Shown: positions 8,384-16,813, counted from the stretch's first letter. The stretch is DNA of 64,000 bases from Sulfuritalea hydrogenivorans sk43H (GCF_000828635.1 NZ_AP012547.1:2666001-2730000), one strand, 5' to 3'. Numbers and translations are program-made. Notes: generated by a model from the sequence alone, not told the origin.

Positions 8384-9037
8384 ATGAAATTCAAGTTTCT
8401 GGTTTTGTTGTTTTCGCTGGGCATCGGCAATCCGGGAAATGCCCAGAACCTCGAAAAGGGCAAGGAGATCAACAGTACCTGCGCCGGCTGCCACGGCGAA
8501 CTCGGACAAGGTGGCTCGCGCGGAGAGTATCCGCGCCTCGCGGGCCAGCAAGTCAAGTACCTGGAGTCCCAGCTCAAGGCATTCCGCGCCCGGACGCGGG
8601 TGAACATCCCGATGTACCCCTACACCCAGGAACGCGAGTTGCCGGACGAAGACATCAAGGATGTCGCGGCATATCTGGCCTCGATAGAACTTCCCACCAA
8701 GTGGCCGGTGTTCAAGGACAGCGATGACGCGCTGACGCGCCTGACCCTGACCGAACGCGTCATGATCATCCCGCGCGCACCAGGCAACCTGGCCAACGGC
8801 GAAGCGATCTACCAGAAGAAGTGCGTCACCTGCCACGGCAAGACCGGCATGGGACGCGGCATGTTCCCGATGCTGGTCGGCCAGTACACCAGCTACCTGA
8901 TGCGGCAGATGGAAAAATACATCAAGGGCGAGCGCCCGCACGACGAGGAAGCCGTCGGCGGCCTGCTCAATACGCTGAAGGAAGAAGACCTGCAGGACAT
9001 CCTCGCCTATGTGACGTCCATGCAGGAGCGCCAGTAG
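8384..9037 (+). CDS. Di-haem cytochrome c (c4-like)
   Basis: 217 residues, Sec leader (MKFKFLVLLFSLGIGNPGNA) and two class I cytochrome c domains with haem sites CAGCH (about residue 34) and CVTCH (about residue 148). Each domain has the LAGQQVKYLESQL / LVGQYTSYLMRQM helix typical of c4-type proteins. The start is fixed by AAGGAA nine bases upstream and by the leader. It is convergent with nirH and divergent from the redox kinase. It probably carries electrons in the periplasm to NirS or other terminal reductases; which one is not visible in the sequence. Confidence 0.85.
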   Translation: MKFKFLVLLFSLGIGNPGNAQNLEKGKEINSTCAGCHGELGQGGSRGEYPRLAGQQVKYLESQLKAFRARTRVNIPMYPYTQERELPDEDIKDVAAYLASIELPTKWPVFKDSDDALTRLTLTERVMIIPRAPGNLANGEAIYQKKCVTCHGKTGMGRGMFPMLVGQYTSYLMRQMEKYIKGERPHDEEAVGGLLNTLKEEDLQDILAYVTSMQERQ

Positions 9038-9046
9038 GGACAGCCA

Positions 9047-9547
9047 TTATCCGGCGATGCGCAGCCCGGTCTTCTTGAGGATCGCGGTGCTGTAGAGGAT
9101 GTCGTGCGCCCGGCAGGCATCGCCCAGCAGCACGGCGATTTCCGCCACACGGGCGGCGACCTCTTCCCGGTTCTGGCTGTGCACCATGGCGAACAGGTTG
9201 TAGGGCCAGTCCGGCAGGCGGCGCGGGCGCCGGTAGCAGTGCGTGACGAACTCGAGTGCGCCGACCTCGATACCCAGCCTGTCGATGTGTTTGTCATCGA
9301 CGTCCCACACCGACATGCCGTTGGCGGTGTAGCCGATGGCATAGTGGTTGGGTACCGCGCCAATGCGCCGGATCACGCCGCGATCGAGCATGCGCTGCAG
9401 GCGCTGCAAGACCTCGCCGGCGGTGATGTTCAACTCGCCCGCCAATGCGTCGTAAGGTCGCGATACGCGCGGCAAGCCGCCTTGCGTGGCGACGATCAGG
9501 CGCCGGTCGGTGGCGTCGAGTTCGATGTCCGGGTTCGCCTCACGCAC
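9047..9547 (-). CDS. nirH: NirH, sirohaem decarboxylase subunit (haem d1 synthesis)
   Basis: 166 residues of the AsnC/Lrp-like NirDLGH family: an N-terminal winged helix (LDATDRRLIVATQGG) and a C-terminal ligand-binding fold with THCYRRPRRLPDWPYNLFAMVH. The last motif, W-P-Y-N-L-F-x-M-V-H, and the preceding histidine are the family's substrate site. NirDLGH proteins remove two propionate carboxyls from sirohaem to give 12,18-didecarboxysirohaem on the way to haem d1 of NirS. The gene overlaps nirG by eight bases and ends the operon. Subunit identity (H rather than L) is by order and similarity; L and H are close homologues. Confidence 0.85.
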   Translation of the reverse strand: MREANPDIELDATDRRLIVATQGGLPRVSRPYDALAGELNITAGEVLQRLQRMLDRGVIRRIGAVPNHYAIGYTANGMSVWDVDDKHIDRLGIEVGALEFVTHCYRRPRRLPDWPYNLFAMVHSQNREEVAARVAEIAVLLGDACRAHDILYSTAILKKTGLRIAG

Positions 9548-10022
9548 GCAACTTCATCTCCACGAAATACTCCCGTTCCTTCGGAAAAGCGAACACCGGC
9601 AAGCCGGTGGCAGCCTCGATCGCCGCGGTCGTTTCGGCAATGCCCTGCGGCGTGGCGGTGGCCAGAACGAACCACATGTTCAGCGCATGCTCGCGGCGAT
9701 AGTTGTGCGCCACTTCGGGGAAGGCATTCACCTGCGCCGCGACGCGCTCGAATTCGGCTTCCGGCACCCGCATCGCCGCCAGGACAAAGGCACCGCCGGC
9801 GCGCTCGATCTGGAACATGGGACCGAAGCGCGTCAGCACGCGGCGTTCAAGCAGCGCGTCAAGGCGGCGCAGCAGTTCTTCCTCGCCCAGGCCGAGCGTT
9901 GCGGCAACCTGCCGATAGGGCTCGGGCACCAGGGGAAAGTCGCCCTGCAGCGCGTTGATCAGCTTTCGGTCGATCTCGTCCAGCGTTCCCCCGGACGCCG
10001 TCCCGGAAGCGCTTTCAGTCAT
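9540..10022 (-). CDS. nirG: NirG, sirohaem decarboxylase subunit
   Basis: 160 residues of the same AsnC/Lrp-like family (LDEIDRKLINALQGDFPLV, then AHNYRREHALNMWFVLAT). The Y-R-R-E-H segment and N-M-W-F-V-L are typical of the D/G branch. ATG at 10022 overlaps the nirDL stop by eight bases, indicating coupled translation, so the longer frame to 10079 is not used. It works in the cytoplasm with NirDL and NirH in haem d1 synthesis. Confidence 0.85.
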   Translation of the reverse strand: MTESASGTASGGTLDEIDRKLINALQGDFPLVPEPYRQVAATLGLGEEELLRRLDALLERRVLTRFGPMFQIERAGGAFVLAAMRVPEAEFERVAAQVNAFPEVAHNYRREHALNMWFVLATATPQGIAETTAAIEAATGLPVFAFPKEREYFVEMKLRA

Positions 10023-11091
10023 TGCACAAGCCGCTTGCCGTCGCCTGCGCCGTGCGGGTTTCAACGAAATAACGCGCACCGCACTGTTTGAAACGGCGCG
10101 TCGAGAACAGTGCCTGCGCGGGCAAGCCCGTCAGTCGACCGAGACGTTCGATGATCGGCTGCGCTTCTTCGCGCGAACGGCCATGCACCATGCAGAAAAG
10201 GTTGTAGGGCCAGTGGGGAAGGCTGCGGGTGCGCCGATAGCACAAGGTGATGCCGGGTTCCGCGGCCAGTTGCCGGCCGATCCGGTCGACGTCGGCATCG
10301 GGCACATCGAAAACCACCATCGCATTGGATCGGTAACCCAGTTCGTGATGTCGCACGACCACCCCGAAGCGCTTGATCAGGCCTTCCTCCAGCCAGCCCG
10401 CGAGCCGCTTCAGCACGTCGCCCTCGCTCATGCCCACCCGCTCGCCGAGGCGGGCGAACGGCCGCGCCACCAGTTCAAGCCCGGGCTGAAGCGCCGCAAT
10501 CAATTGCTTCTCCGCGGCATCCGGCTCGCGCGCCGGGGTGTCGGGAATCCAGGCGTGGTGCTTGTGCGCCGAGTTCAGGTCGAAGCCGAGGTCAATGTGA
10601 TATTCCTGCTCCAGCGGCAGGGAGAGCACGGCGCAGCCAGTCTCCTGCTCGATGGCCGCCAGCGTTTGTGCCAGGGTTGCATTGTCGGCGGCAGTGACGA
10701 CGAACCAGAGGTTGTACTGGTGTTCGCGCTGATAGTTGTGATTCACTTCGGGTCGCGCACTGACCATCGCCGCAATCTCTTCCAGCCGCCCGGCCGGGGC
10801 AGCCAGCGCCGCCAGCGTCGACGCACCTACCCGCCGCGGCGCGAACACCGCGCCGACACGGCTGATGGCGCCCCGCGCCTGCAGTCGCCTGAGTGTCTCG
10901 AGAACCGCCGTCTCGCCATCCGCTACGGCGAGGAGAGCGTCTTTTGCTCGACCGCCTTGTAGCGCAGGAGTTTCATCAGCGCCGACTGCTCCGCCGATTG
11001 CCTCGAACGGCTGCGCAACGATCGGAAAATCGCGCTGCCATCCGTTGAGCAAGGCGAATTCAAGCGGGGTATAGGGAGCGTCCACTTTCAA
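10015..11091 (-). CDS. nirDL: NirDL fusion, sirohaem decarboxylase
   Basis: 358 residues made of two NirDLGH units in one chain: a D-type half (residues about 1-170; NHNYQREHQYNLWFVV) and an L-type half (about 185-345; CYRRTRSLPHWPYNLFCMVH). Fused nirDL genes are known in several denitrifiers, including Hydrogenobacter and Pseudomonas stutzeri relatives. The D half has an extra stretch near residues 36-60 (ADETPALQGGRAKDALL) not expected from the usual spacing between the first helices. The gene overlaps nirF by four bases. Function as for the other subunits: sirohaem decarboxylation for haem d1. Confidence 0.9.
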   Translation of the reverse strand: MKVDAPYTPLEFALLNGWQRDFPIVAQPFEAIGGAVGADETPALQGGRAKDALLAVADGETAVLETLRRLQARGAISRVGAVFAPRRVGASTLAALAAPAGRLEEIAAMVSARPEVNHNYQREHQYNLWFVVTAADNATLAQTLAAIEQETGCAVLSLPLEQEYHIDLGFDLNSAHKHHAWIPDTPAREPDAAEKQLIAALQPGLELVARPFARLGERVGMSEGDVLKRLAGWLEEGLIKRFGVVVRHHELGYRSNAMVVFDVPDADVDRIGRQLAAEPGITLCYRRTRSLPHWPYNLFCMVHGRSREEAQPIIERLGRLTGLPAQALFSTRRFKQCGARYFVETRTAQATASGLCND

Positions 11092-12263
11092 AATCCGATG
11101 CGTGCTGCGCGGCTGGTGAAAAAGATGCCTGACGGCGCGTCGGCCGCAAAGCTGCCGAGATTCCTGAAGCTCTTCGTGTCATGGATGACGACCCGGTTGT
11201 CGTCGCGCGCGGACAGCCAGACCGCCTCGCCGCGTGGCGTGAACTCCATGTGCAACACCGCCTTGCCCGGCTGCAGGGTCTGCACCACCTGGCCCGACAG
11301 CGTATCGATCACCTGCACCCAGCCGTTGTCCGGGAAAGCGAAATTGACCCATATCTGGCGGCCATCGGGACTGGCCATGACGAACACCGGCTGGCCCTTG
11401 ACGGCCACGCGGCCGGTTTCCTTCCAGGTTGCGGCATCGGCCACCAGCACCTCGTGGCGGCCGATTGCCGGCAGCCAGGCGCGGCCGGCGGCCACCGACC
11501 AGCCACGCAAATGCGGCATCTTGAACACCGGCAGCTTTTCCTCGCCGCGGCCGTATTTTTCGAGAATCTTGCGTGCGCCCTTTTCCGGTTGCCACAAATC
11601 GAGGAGCGCGACACCATCTTCGCCGAACAGGCCTGCAAGATAGTGACGCCCATCGGGCGTAACCAGTCCGTCATAGGGTTGCAGGCCGGCCGGATAACGC
11701 TTCGTGACGGGCTTCTTCGGCTCCGAAAAATCGCTGACCCAGATTTCGCCGCCATCGAACAGCGCGTAGGCGAACTTGTTGCCCGGCACGTCGGCCAGGC
11801 CGACCACTTTGGAGAAACGCCCCGGCGCATACTCGGCGGGAACTTCGGAGAGCAGTTCAAGCGTTTCCGCATCGAATGCCTTGATTCCGCCCGGCGTGTA
11901 ATTCTGCGCGACGACGATGCGGCCGTCCTGCGAGATCGAACCGCCAATGGCGTTGCCCGACTGCATCACCCGCTTGACGATGCGCGCTTCGAGCAGATCG
12001 ATCTTGGTCAGGCCGCCATCGCGACCGAAGACGAAGGCGTAACGGGCATCACGCGAATAGACGACGGAAGCATGCGAAAGATCGCCGAGACCGCCAATGC
12101 GCGCATAGGGCTGCCGGCTGCTGGTATTCACCAGCGTGACATGGCCGCTGGCGCGCTCGATGACAAGGCCGAGATCTCCGGTACCGCGCAGCGGGATGCC
12201 GCCGCAGGCACCCAGCAGAATGGAGAAAAGTCCAAGCAAAACCAGTCGCATTGTTTGTTTCAT
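11088..12263 (-). CDS. nirF: NirF, haem d1 biosynthesis protein
   Basis: 391 residues with a lipoprotein-like leader (MKQTMRLVLLGLFSILLGACGG; lipobox LLGAC) and an eight-bladed beta-propeller similar to the d1 domain of NirS (SRDARYAFVFGRDGGLTKIDL, VTPDGRHYLAGLFGEDG, ASPDGRQIWVNFAFPDNG). NirF acts in the periplasm in a late step of haem d1 synthesis as a dihydro-haem d1-related dehydrogenase or carrier. It overlaps nirC by four bases (ATGA). The predicted lipid anchor would hold it at the inner membrane, as described for some NirF proteins. Confidence 0.93.
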   Translation of the reverse strand: MKQTMRLVLLGLFSILLGACGGIPLRGTGDLGLVIERASGHVTLVNTSSRQPYARIGGLGDLSHASVVYSRDARYAFVFGRDGGLTKIDLLEARIVKRVMQSGNAIGGSISQDGRIVVAQNYTPGGIKAFDAETLELLSEVPAEYAPGRFSKVVGLADVPGNKFAYALFDGGEIWVSDFSEPKKPVTKRYPAGLQPYDGLVTPDGRHYLAGLFGEDGVALLDLWQPEKGARKILEKYGRGEEKLPVFKMPHLRGWSVAAGRAWLPAIGRHEVLVADAATWKETGRVAVKGQPVFVMASPDGRQIWVNFAFPDNGWVQVIDTLSGQVVQTLQPGKAVLHMEFTPRGEAVWLSARDDNRVVIHDTKSFRNLGSFAADAPSGIFFTSRAARIGF

Positions 12264-12598
12264 TCAGGAAACCCGGCCATCAATTTCGCAACGATCCATT
12301 TTGCTTCATCCTCTGTCAGGAAGCGGTGCCACGGCGGCATCGGCGTACCGAGCCGGCCGCCGATGATGGTTGCCACCAATCCCTCAACGGGCTTGTCGGC
12401 GAGGGTTGCCGGCAACAGCGGCGGTCCCAGCCCGCCTTGCAAAGTCAGGCCGTGACAGGAACCGCAATCCTGGCGCACCAGATGCACCAGTTCCTTCTGC
12501 CTGGCCATTGACGGCTCTGCCAGCAATGGGGTGGCGATGCCGCCCGCCAGGATTACCAGCAGCACCTTGAAAAATTCGCACCCGCGCCTACTCGACAA
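12260..12598 (-). CDS. nirC: NirC, small c-type cytochrome of the nir operon
   Basis: 112 residues, leader near residues 10-27 and one haem site (CGSCHG) followed by LTLQGGLGPPLLPATLAD and a C-terminal MPPWHRFLTEDEAKWIVAKL, the pattern of the NirC/c55X group. NirC is a periplasmic cytochrome linked to haem d1 assembly and to electron supply for NirS. The frame opens with TTG at 12598, overlapping the cupredoxin gene by 11 bases; an inner GTG at 12565 is an alternative, so the exact start is uncertain. Confidence 0.85.
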   Translation of the reverse strand: MSSRRGCEFFKVLLVILAGGIATPLLAEPSMARQKELVHLVRQDCGSCHGLTLQGGLGPPLLPATLADKPVEGLVATIIGGRLGTPMPPWHRFLTEDEAKWIVAKLMAGFPE

Positions 12599-12920
12599 CG
12601 ACGATTCCCTTCATTTCCTCATGCGGGCCGCAGCGATAACTGTAGCTGCCGGCTTGCATGAACTTTCGCTGCCAGCTCTCATCCGGGAATATCCGTTCCG
12701 ATTCGAGCCCGTTTTCAGCCGGAAAGAGCACCGAATGGCTGGTGCGTTTCTCGCGGTTGATCCACTTCACCGTATCGCCTGCCTTGATGCGAACTTCCTG
12801 TGGAGAAAATCGATATTCCCGAATCGTCACGTCCACCGTCTGCTCAGCCGCGGCACTCCAAGAAAAAACGAGTGCCAGCAATGCCGGCACTCGTCTCCAT
12901 GGGTTGCCGCCGGTGAACAT
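12588..12920 (-). CDS. Small periplasmic cupredoxin (plastocyanin/amicyanin-like)
   Basis: 110 residues with a leader to about residue 25 (SWSAAAEQ) and a single type I copper fold. Copper ligands are the His of TSHSVLFP, then Cys and His of YRCGPHEEM and the following Met. The ligand order H...C-x-x-H-x-x-M is the usual blue-copper pattern. Its place between nirC and the haem-binding protein suggests a role as electron donor to NirS, or as a copper-based alternative to the nir cytochromes. Cupredoxins are not part of the core nirS operon, so this is an addition worth noting. Function is inferred. Confidence 0.8.
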   Translation of the reverse strand: MFTGGNPWRRVPALLALVFSWSAAAEQTVDVTIREYRFSPQEVRIKAGDTVKWINREKRTSHSVLFPAENGLESERIFPDESWQRKFMQAGSYSYRCGPHEEMKGIVVVE

Positions 12921-12939
12921 CTCCGGAGCGAAAGCCGGT

Positions 12940-13767
12940 TTACTGCTTCGTCACCTTGATATCGCCATCGGCGCCGATGCCCAGGGCATAGCCCATGGAC
13001 ACATGGTGGAAGCGGCCGCTGGCATGGTCGGCGTGAATCGCGAAGCCGAAGGGCACGGTCTTGCCTTCGCCCGGATTCTTGCGCGTGAAGGTCAGCGTGT
13101 AGGTGTCGCCGCTTTTGCCGCCCTCGACCTTGGCGCCGGTCGAGCCGCCGCTCATCTTGCGCTCGGTAGTGATGCTGCCGTCGGACACCTTGTTGCCCTT
13201 GCTCGCCCACTGCACCAGTTCATAGGCGCCTTCCTTGGTGTATTTGGTCTTCTTGTCGTCGGCGCCGGGCATGGTCCTGGCATCGGCATGGCATGTCTGC
13301 CAGCAACCGACCTGGGCACCCTGCGGTACCTTGGCGTCGCCGAACAGGAGCGTGGCCTTGACGTCGTTGTCCTTGTCGCCCTTGTCCGCGCCGCCGGCCG
13401 GAGCCTTGAAGCTCAGGCGGATGTAGAGGTTGGCGGCATCATAGGCAGCTTGCACGCCGACCGGGAAGTTCAAGGTCTTCGGCGCGCCCTTGGGCTCCAG
13501 CTCCTTGGCGTCGGCAAGACGCTTCATGTTGAAGTTCAGTCCGCCCTTCTCCTCGTGGCAACCGACGCAGGACTCGCCCTTGCGCAGGCCGGCAGTACCG
13601 CTGTGGTCGGACTTCTTGGTGATCCACTCGATGGGCGTGACGCCCGGGTGGAAGACCTGGATATCGCGCTTGGGCACCTTGCTCCAGTCGGGTGCGGCCA
13701 TGGCCGCCTGTGAACCGATCGCGAGCAGAACGCCGGCAACCGCGGTGGAAATGATGGACTTGCTCAT
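12940..13767 (-). CDS. Periplasmic haem protein, ethylbenzene-dehydrogenase-like haem-binding domain with c-haem sites
   Basis: 275 residues with leader MSKSIISTAVAGVLLAIGSQ and start at 13767 fixed by GAGGAG upstream. A classic c-haem site CVGCH lies near residue 68. A second motif near residue 155 is CWQTCH, with three residues between the cysteines. The domain (AAYDAANLYIRLSFKAP, then FAIHADHASGRFHHVSMGY) resembles the cytochrome c-552/DMSO-reductase-like haem-binding family (EB_dh) that includes gamma subunits of ethylbenzene dehydrogenase. It sits between nirT and the cupredoxin, so it is probably an electron carrier of nitrite respiration. Exact role unknown. Confidence 0.7.
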   Translation of the reverse strand: MSKSIISTAVAGVLLAIGSQAAMAAPDWSKVPKRDIQVFHPGVTPIEWITKKSDHSGTAGLRKGESCVGCHEEKGGLNFNMKRLADAKELEPKGAPKTLNFPVGVQAAYDAANLYIRLSFKAPAGGADKGDKDNDVKATLLFGDAKVPQGAQVGCWQTCHADARTMPGADDKKTKYTKEGAYELVQWASKGNKVSDGSITTERKMSGGSTGAKVEGGKSGDTYTLTFTRKNPGEGKTVPFGFAIHADHASGRFHHVSMGYALGIGADGDIKVTKQ

Positions 13768-13824
13768 TTGATGCTCCTCTCGAATATTGAATGCTACTTT
13801 GGGGATTGAACCGGGCAGTGACAA

Positions 13825-14415
13825 TTACTCGTCGTCATCTTCCTTCATGCCCTTGGGCTTGTTGTGGGCGATACCCTTGTGGCAGTCGATACAGGTCTTC
13901 TTCTCGGCAATGCCGATCTTGTGCATCTTGGCGCCGCGCAATTTCTGCTTTTCGGTGTCCATGCCGTCGAAGCTGTGGCAGTTGCGGCATTCGCGCGAAT
14001 CGCTGGCCTTCATCCGCGCCCATTCGTTTTCGGCCAGTTGCAGGCGGTGCGCCTCGAATTTCTCGGGCGTGTCGATGATGCCGGTGATCTTGCCCCAGAC
14101 TTCCTTGCTCGCCTGGATCTTGCGCATCATCTTGTGCGTCCAGTCCTTGGGCACGTGACAATCGGAACACACGGCGCGCACACCCGTACGATTGGAATAG
14201 TGGATGGTCTTTTTGTATTCCTGATAGACATTGTCACGCATCTCGTGGCAGCCAATACAGAACTCCAGGGTATTGGTCGCTTCCATGGCGGTATTGAAGC
14301 CGCCCCAGAAGAAGATGCCGGAGAAGAATCCGACTACCAGCAGGCTAAGCAGCGAGTATTTCGCGCTCGGCCGGCGGATCATCGCCAGAAACCCGGATTT
14401 GTCGTTGTCTGCCAT
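13825..14415 (-). CDS. nirT: NirT/NapC-type tetrahaem quinol dehydrogenase
   Basis: 196 residues: an N-terminal membrane anchor (about residues 19-40) and four CXXCH sites (CIGCH, CSDCH, CRNCH, CIDCH). This is the NapC/NirT family, which takes electrons from quinol at the inner membrane and hands them to periplasmic reductases. The position right behind nirS identifies NirS, directly or via the small cytochromes and cupredoxin, as the likely acceptor. The start is the only good ATG, 146 bases after the nirS stop. Confidence 0.92.
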   Translation of the reverse strand: MADNDKSGFLAMIRRPSAKYSLLSLLVVGFFSGIFFWGGFNTAMEATNTLEFCIGCHEMRDNVYQEYKKTIHYSNRTGVRAVCSDCHVPKDWTHKMMRKIQASKEVWGKITGIIDTPEKFEAHRLQLAENEWARMKASDSRECRNCHSFDGMDTEKQKLRGAKMHKIGIAEKKTCIDCHKGIAHNKPKGMKEDDDE

Positions 14416-14455
14416 GAAACTATCCCCTAAATCAGCAATTCATTAAGGCCTACAT

Positions 14456-14481
14456 GATAAAGGGGCTTACGCCCCCTTATC
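14456..14481 (-). other. Strong hairpin between nirS and nirT
   Basis: An 11-bp stem with one mismatch (GATAAAGGGGC / GCCCCCTTATC, 4-base loop) lies in the 146-base gap. No clear U-tract follows on the minus strand, so it is more likely a 3' mRNA stabiliser or partial terminator that keeps nirS expression above the rest of the operon. Confidence 0.5.
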
Positions 14482-14561
14482 CTTGCTACCGATCAATTTT
14501 TCATCACGTCCGCCGCGGCCAACACCGAAAACCCGGCCCGCGGCGGAGGTTTGCCGCTCGA

Positions 14562-16238
14562 TCAGTAAATGTCGTGCTGCGTGTTGTAGACGTTGAACTT
14601 GCCGGTCGGAGTGATCATCTTCGGATCGGTGATCACCTTCTTCACTGCAAGGGTCTTGTCGTCATACACCACGATGGCGGACTGGTCGGTCTTGCCGCCC
14701 CACAGGGAGATCCACACCTCGCCGCCATCCGCACTGTACTCTGGATGCACTGCGCGACGGGTTGCCTTGGTCACCGGCAGGCCGGAATCCTTGGCGACGT
14801 TGATGATCTTCTTCGGCTTCGACAGGTCGGCCATATCCCATACCGCCACGGATTCGGCGAGTTCCTTGTCCGGATTCTGCGGCGCATCGGCCCAGAAATG
14901 CTTGGACTTCGGATGGGTCTTGACGAACAGGTTGCCCGGAACGTGCTTCATTTCCTGAACGACCTTCCAGTTGAACTCCTTGAACTTGGCATGCTCCTTC
15001 TTGTCCGACGGAGTGCTGATCAAGGTCACGACATCGGCGCCAAGGTGACCCGTCGCCCAGACCGGACCGAACTTCGGATGCATGAAATTGGCGCCGCGAC
15101 CCGGGTGCGGAATCTTGGCGGTATCGATCAGCGCAGCCAGCTTGCCGAGCTTGGTATCAACCGCGGCAATCTTGTTCGACGCATTGGCTGCAACCAGGAA
15201 GTAGCGCTTGGAAGCGTCCCAGCCGCCGTCATGCAGGAACTTGGCCGACTCGATCGTGGTCGTCTTCAGGTTCTTGATGTCGGAGTAATCCACCAGCAGG
15301 ATCTGGCCGGTTTCCTTGATGTTCACCACCCACTCGGGCTTGATTTCGGAAGAAACAATCGATGCCACGCGCGGCTCGGGGTGATACTCGCCATCCACCG
15401 TCATGCCGCGGGTCGAAACCACCTTCAGCGGCTTCAGCGTGTCGCCGTCCATGATCACGTACTGGGGCGGCCAGTAGGAACCGGCAATCGCGTACTTGTC
15501 GTCATAGCCCTTGAACTTCGAGGTATCCACCGAACGGGCGTCGAAACCGATCTTCAGTTCTGCCACTACCGCGGGCTTCTCCATCCACAAGTCGATCAGC
15601 GACAGGCGACCGTCGCGGCCGATCACGTACACATAGCGGCCGGACTTCGACAGGCGCGAGATATGCACCGCGTAACCCGTCTTGACGATGCTGCGGATGT
15701 CCTTGGTGTCGCCGTCGATCAGCGCCACTTCGCCGGTGTCGCGCAGGGTCACCGAGAACATGTTCTTCAGGTTGAACTTGTTCATCTGCTTGGTCGGACG
15801 ATCCTTGACCGGCACGATGACCTTCCAGGAATCCATGGTTTCCTTGAAGCTGTACTCCGGCGGCACATCCGGCGTGTTCTGGATGTACTTGGACATCAGG
15901 GTGATTTCGTCCTTGGTCAGGATGTCGTCGAAGTTCACCATGCCGCCGTCGGTACCGTAGCCAATGATCTTTTCGAGACGCGACTGGCCCAGCTTGAGCG
16001 TGCCGCCTTCGGTCTTGCTGCCATCCTTGGCCGTCTTGGTCCAGTGCGGCTCAAGGTTCTTGCCGGTGGCGCCCTTGCGCAGCACACCATGGCAACCCGC
16101 GCAACGCTCGAAGTAAATCTTCTTGGCCGTTTCCTTTTCCGCAGCGGTCATCGTGGGCGCAGCTTCCTGCGCAAAGGCACTGCCCATGGCGCCTGCCATT
16201 GCAGAAACGGCAAAAAACCCGAGTAACGTTTTCTTCAT
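14562..16238 (-). CDS. nirS: Cytochrome cd1 nitrite reductase
   Basis: 558 residues. NirS reduces nitrite to NO in the periplasm. A Sec leader (MKKTLLGFFAVSAMAGAMGS) precedes a cytochrome c domain with the haem site Cys46-Cys49-His50 (CAGCH), then an eight-bladed propeller for haem d1 with GYAVHISRLSKSGRYVYV, the NIKETGQILLVDYSD blade, and the distal-pocket histidines in HPGRGANFMHP and ATGHLGADV. Length and motifs are those of the family. It heads the nir operon on the minus strand and is preceded by one good and one weaker FNR-type box. Confidence 0.98.
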   Translation of the reverse strand: MKKTLLGFFAVSAMAGAMGSAFAQEAAPTMTAAEKETAKKIYFERCAGCHGVLRKGATGKNLEPHWTKTAKDGSKTEGGTLKLGQSRLEKIIGYGTDGGMVNFDDILTKDEITLMSKYIQNTPDVPPEYSFKETMDSWKVIVPVKDRPTKQMNKFNLKNMFSVTLRDTGEVALIDGDTKDIRSIVKTGYAVHISRLSKSGRYVYVIGRDGRLSLIDLWMEKPAVVAELKIGFDARSVDTSKFKGYDDKYAIAGSYWPPQYVIMDGDTLKPLKVVSTRGMTVDGEYHPEPRVASIVSSEIKPEWVVNIKETGQILLVDYSDIKNLKTTTIESAKFLHDGGWDASKRYFLVAANASNKIAAVDTKLGKLAALIDTAKIPHPGRGANFMHPKFGPVWATGHLGADVVTLISTPSDKKEHAKFKEFNWKVVQEMKHVPGNLFVKTHPKSKHFWADAPQNPDKELAESVAVWDMADLSKPKKIINVAKDSGLPVTKATRRAVHPEYSADGGEVWISLWGGKTDQSAIVVYDDKTLAVKKVITDPKMITPTGKFNVYNTQHDIY

Positions 16239-16337
16239 CTACCTCTCCTTTTAATGATCCCTTGAATGACTGTCTCGAAAAAACGGCAAAGTCTCTACAC
16301 CCGTTGACAAGAATGCACCCGTACATTGCCGCAGCCC

Positions 16338-16351
16338 TTGACTAATATCAA
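16338..16351. promoter_or_regulatory. FNR/DNR-type box upstream of nirS
   Basis: TTGACTAATATCAA matches TTGAT-N4-ATCAA at 9 of 10 fixed positions, 100 bases upstream of the nirS start. It is the same half-site pair (TTGAC/ATCAA) as the box before nosZ, pointing to one shared oxygen or NO sensor of the CRP/FNR family. Confidence 0.8.
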
Positions 16352-16388
16352 GCAGCTCCCTCAATCGGGTGAAGTTTTAAGATTAAAT

Positions 16389-16402
16389 TTGTGCTAGATC
16401 AA
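16389..16402. promoter_or_regulatory. Second, weaker FNR-type box upstream of nirS
   Basis: TTGTGCTAGATCAA keeps the ATCAA half-site but only three of five bases in the other half. It is 37 bases from the stronger box and could be an auxiliary site; it may also be chance. Confidence 0.35.
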
Positions 16403-16482
16403 GAATCGGACTTTACTCCAGAGCCGCCGAAAGGAACATATCCGCAGCGAAACAACAGCACTTTGCTATACTTCGACCCCTG

Positions 16483-16675
16483 TTCGTGGTGCCCGTGCAT
16501 GGTTTTCCGTGCCGGGTGAAACGGGAAGCCGGTGAGAGCCAAGCCACAAAAGGCTCGATTCCGGCGCTGCCCCCGCAACGGTAAGGAAGTGCGAGTTCAT
16601 CAATGCGCCACTGGGTTCAACCCGGGAAGGCGATGAGCTAAAACTTCCAAGCCCGGAGACCGGCCAAGGACAAAC
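16483..16675 (+). ncRNA. Cobalamin riboswitch upstream of btuB
   Basis: The leader shows the conserved parts of the cobalamin aptamer in order: GGTGCCCGTG, then GGGTGAAACGGGAAGCCGGTG, the core GCTGCCCCCGCAACGGTAAG, GCCACTGGG, CCCGGGAAGG and the closing AAGCCCGGAGACCGGCC. It lies 140 bases before the btuB start on the same strand and should reduce expression of btuBCD-cobO-cobB when adenosylcobalamin is plentiful. Confidence 0.95.
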
Positions 16676-16813
16676 CAGCGAATGCGTTGCGGGGTTGCGG
16701 CGTGCCGGGGGTTTGTCGGGTTTCCAACCCTACCCCGTCCATCACTCCCCTTCCAGGCATTCAATCGCCACCTACCGGCTGCGGGGACGCTCGCCGGCGT
16801 CGGGAGTCTTTTC

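Noticed and set aside
13490..13771. Small plus-strand frames over the haem-binding protein gene
   Set aside because: Overlap a well supported secreted cytochrome gene on the other strand and have no motif.
14454..16226. 590-codon open frame on the plus strand
   Set aside because: Antisense to nirS; no motif or ribosome site, and the composition is that of a shadow frame.
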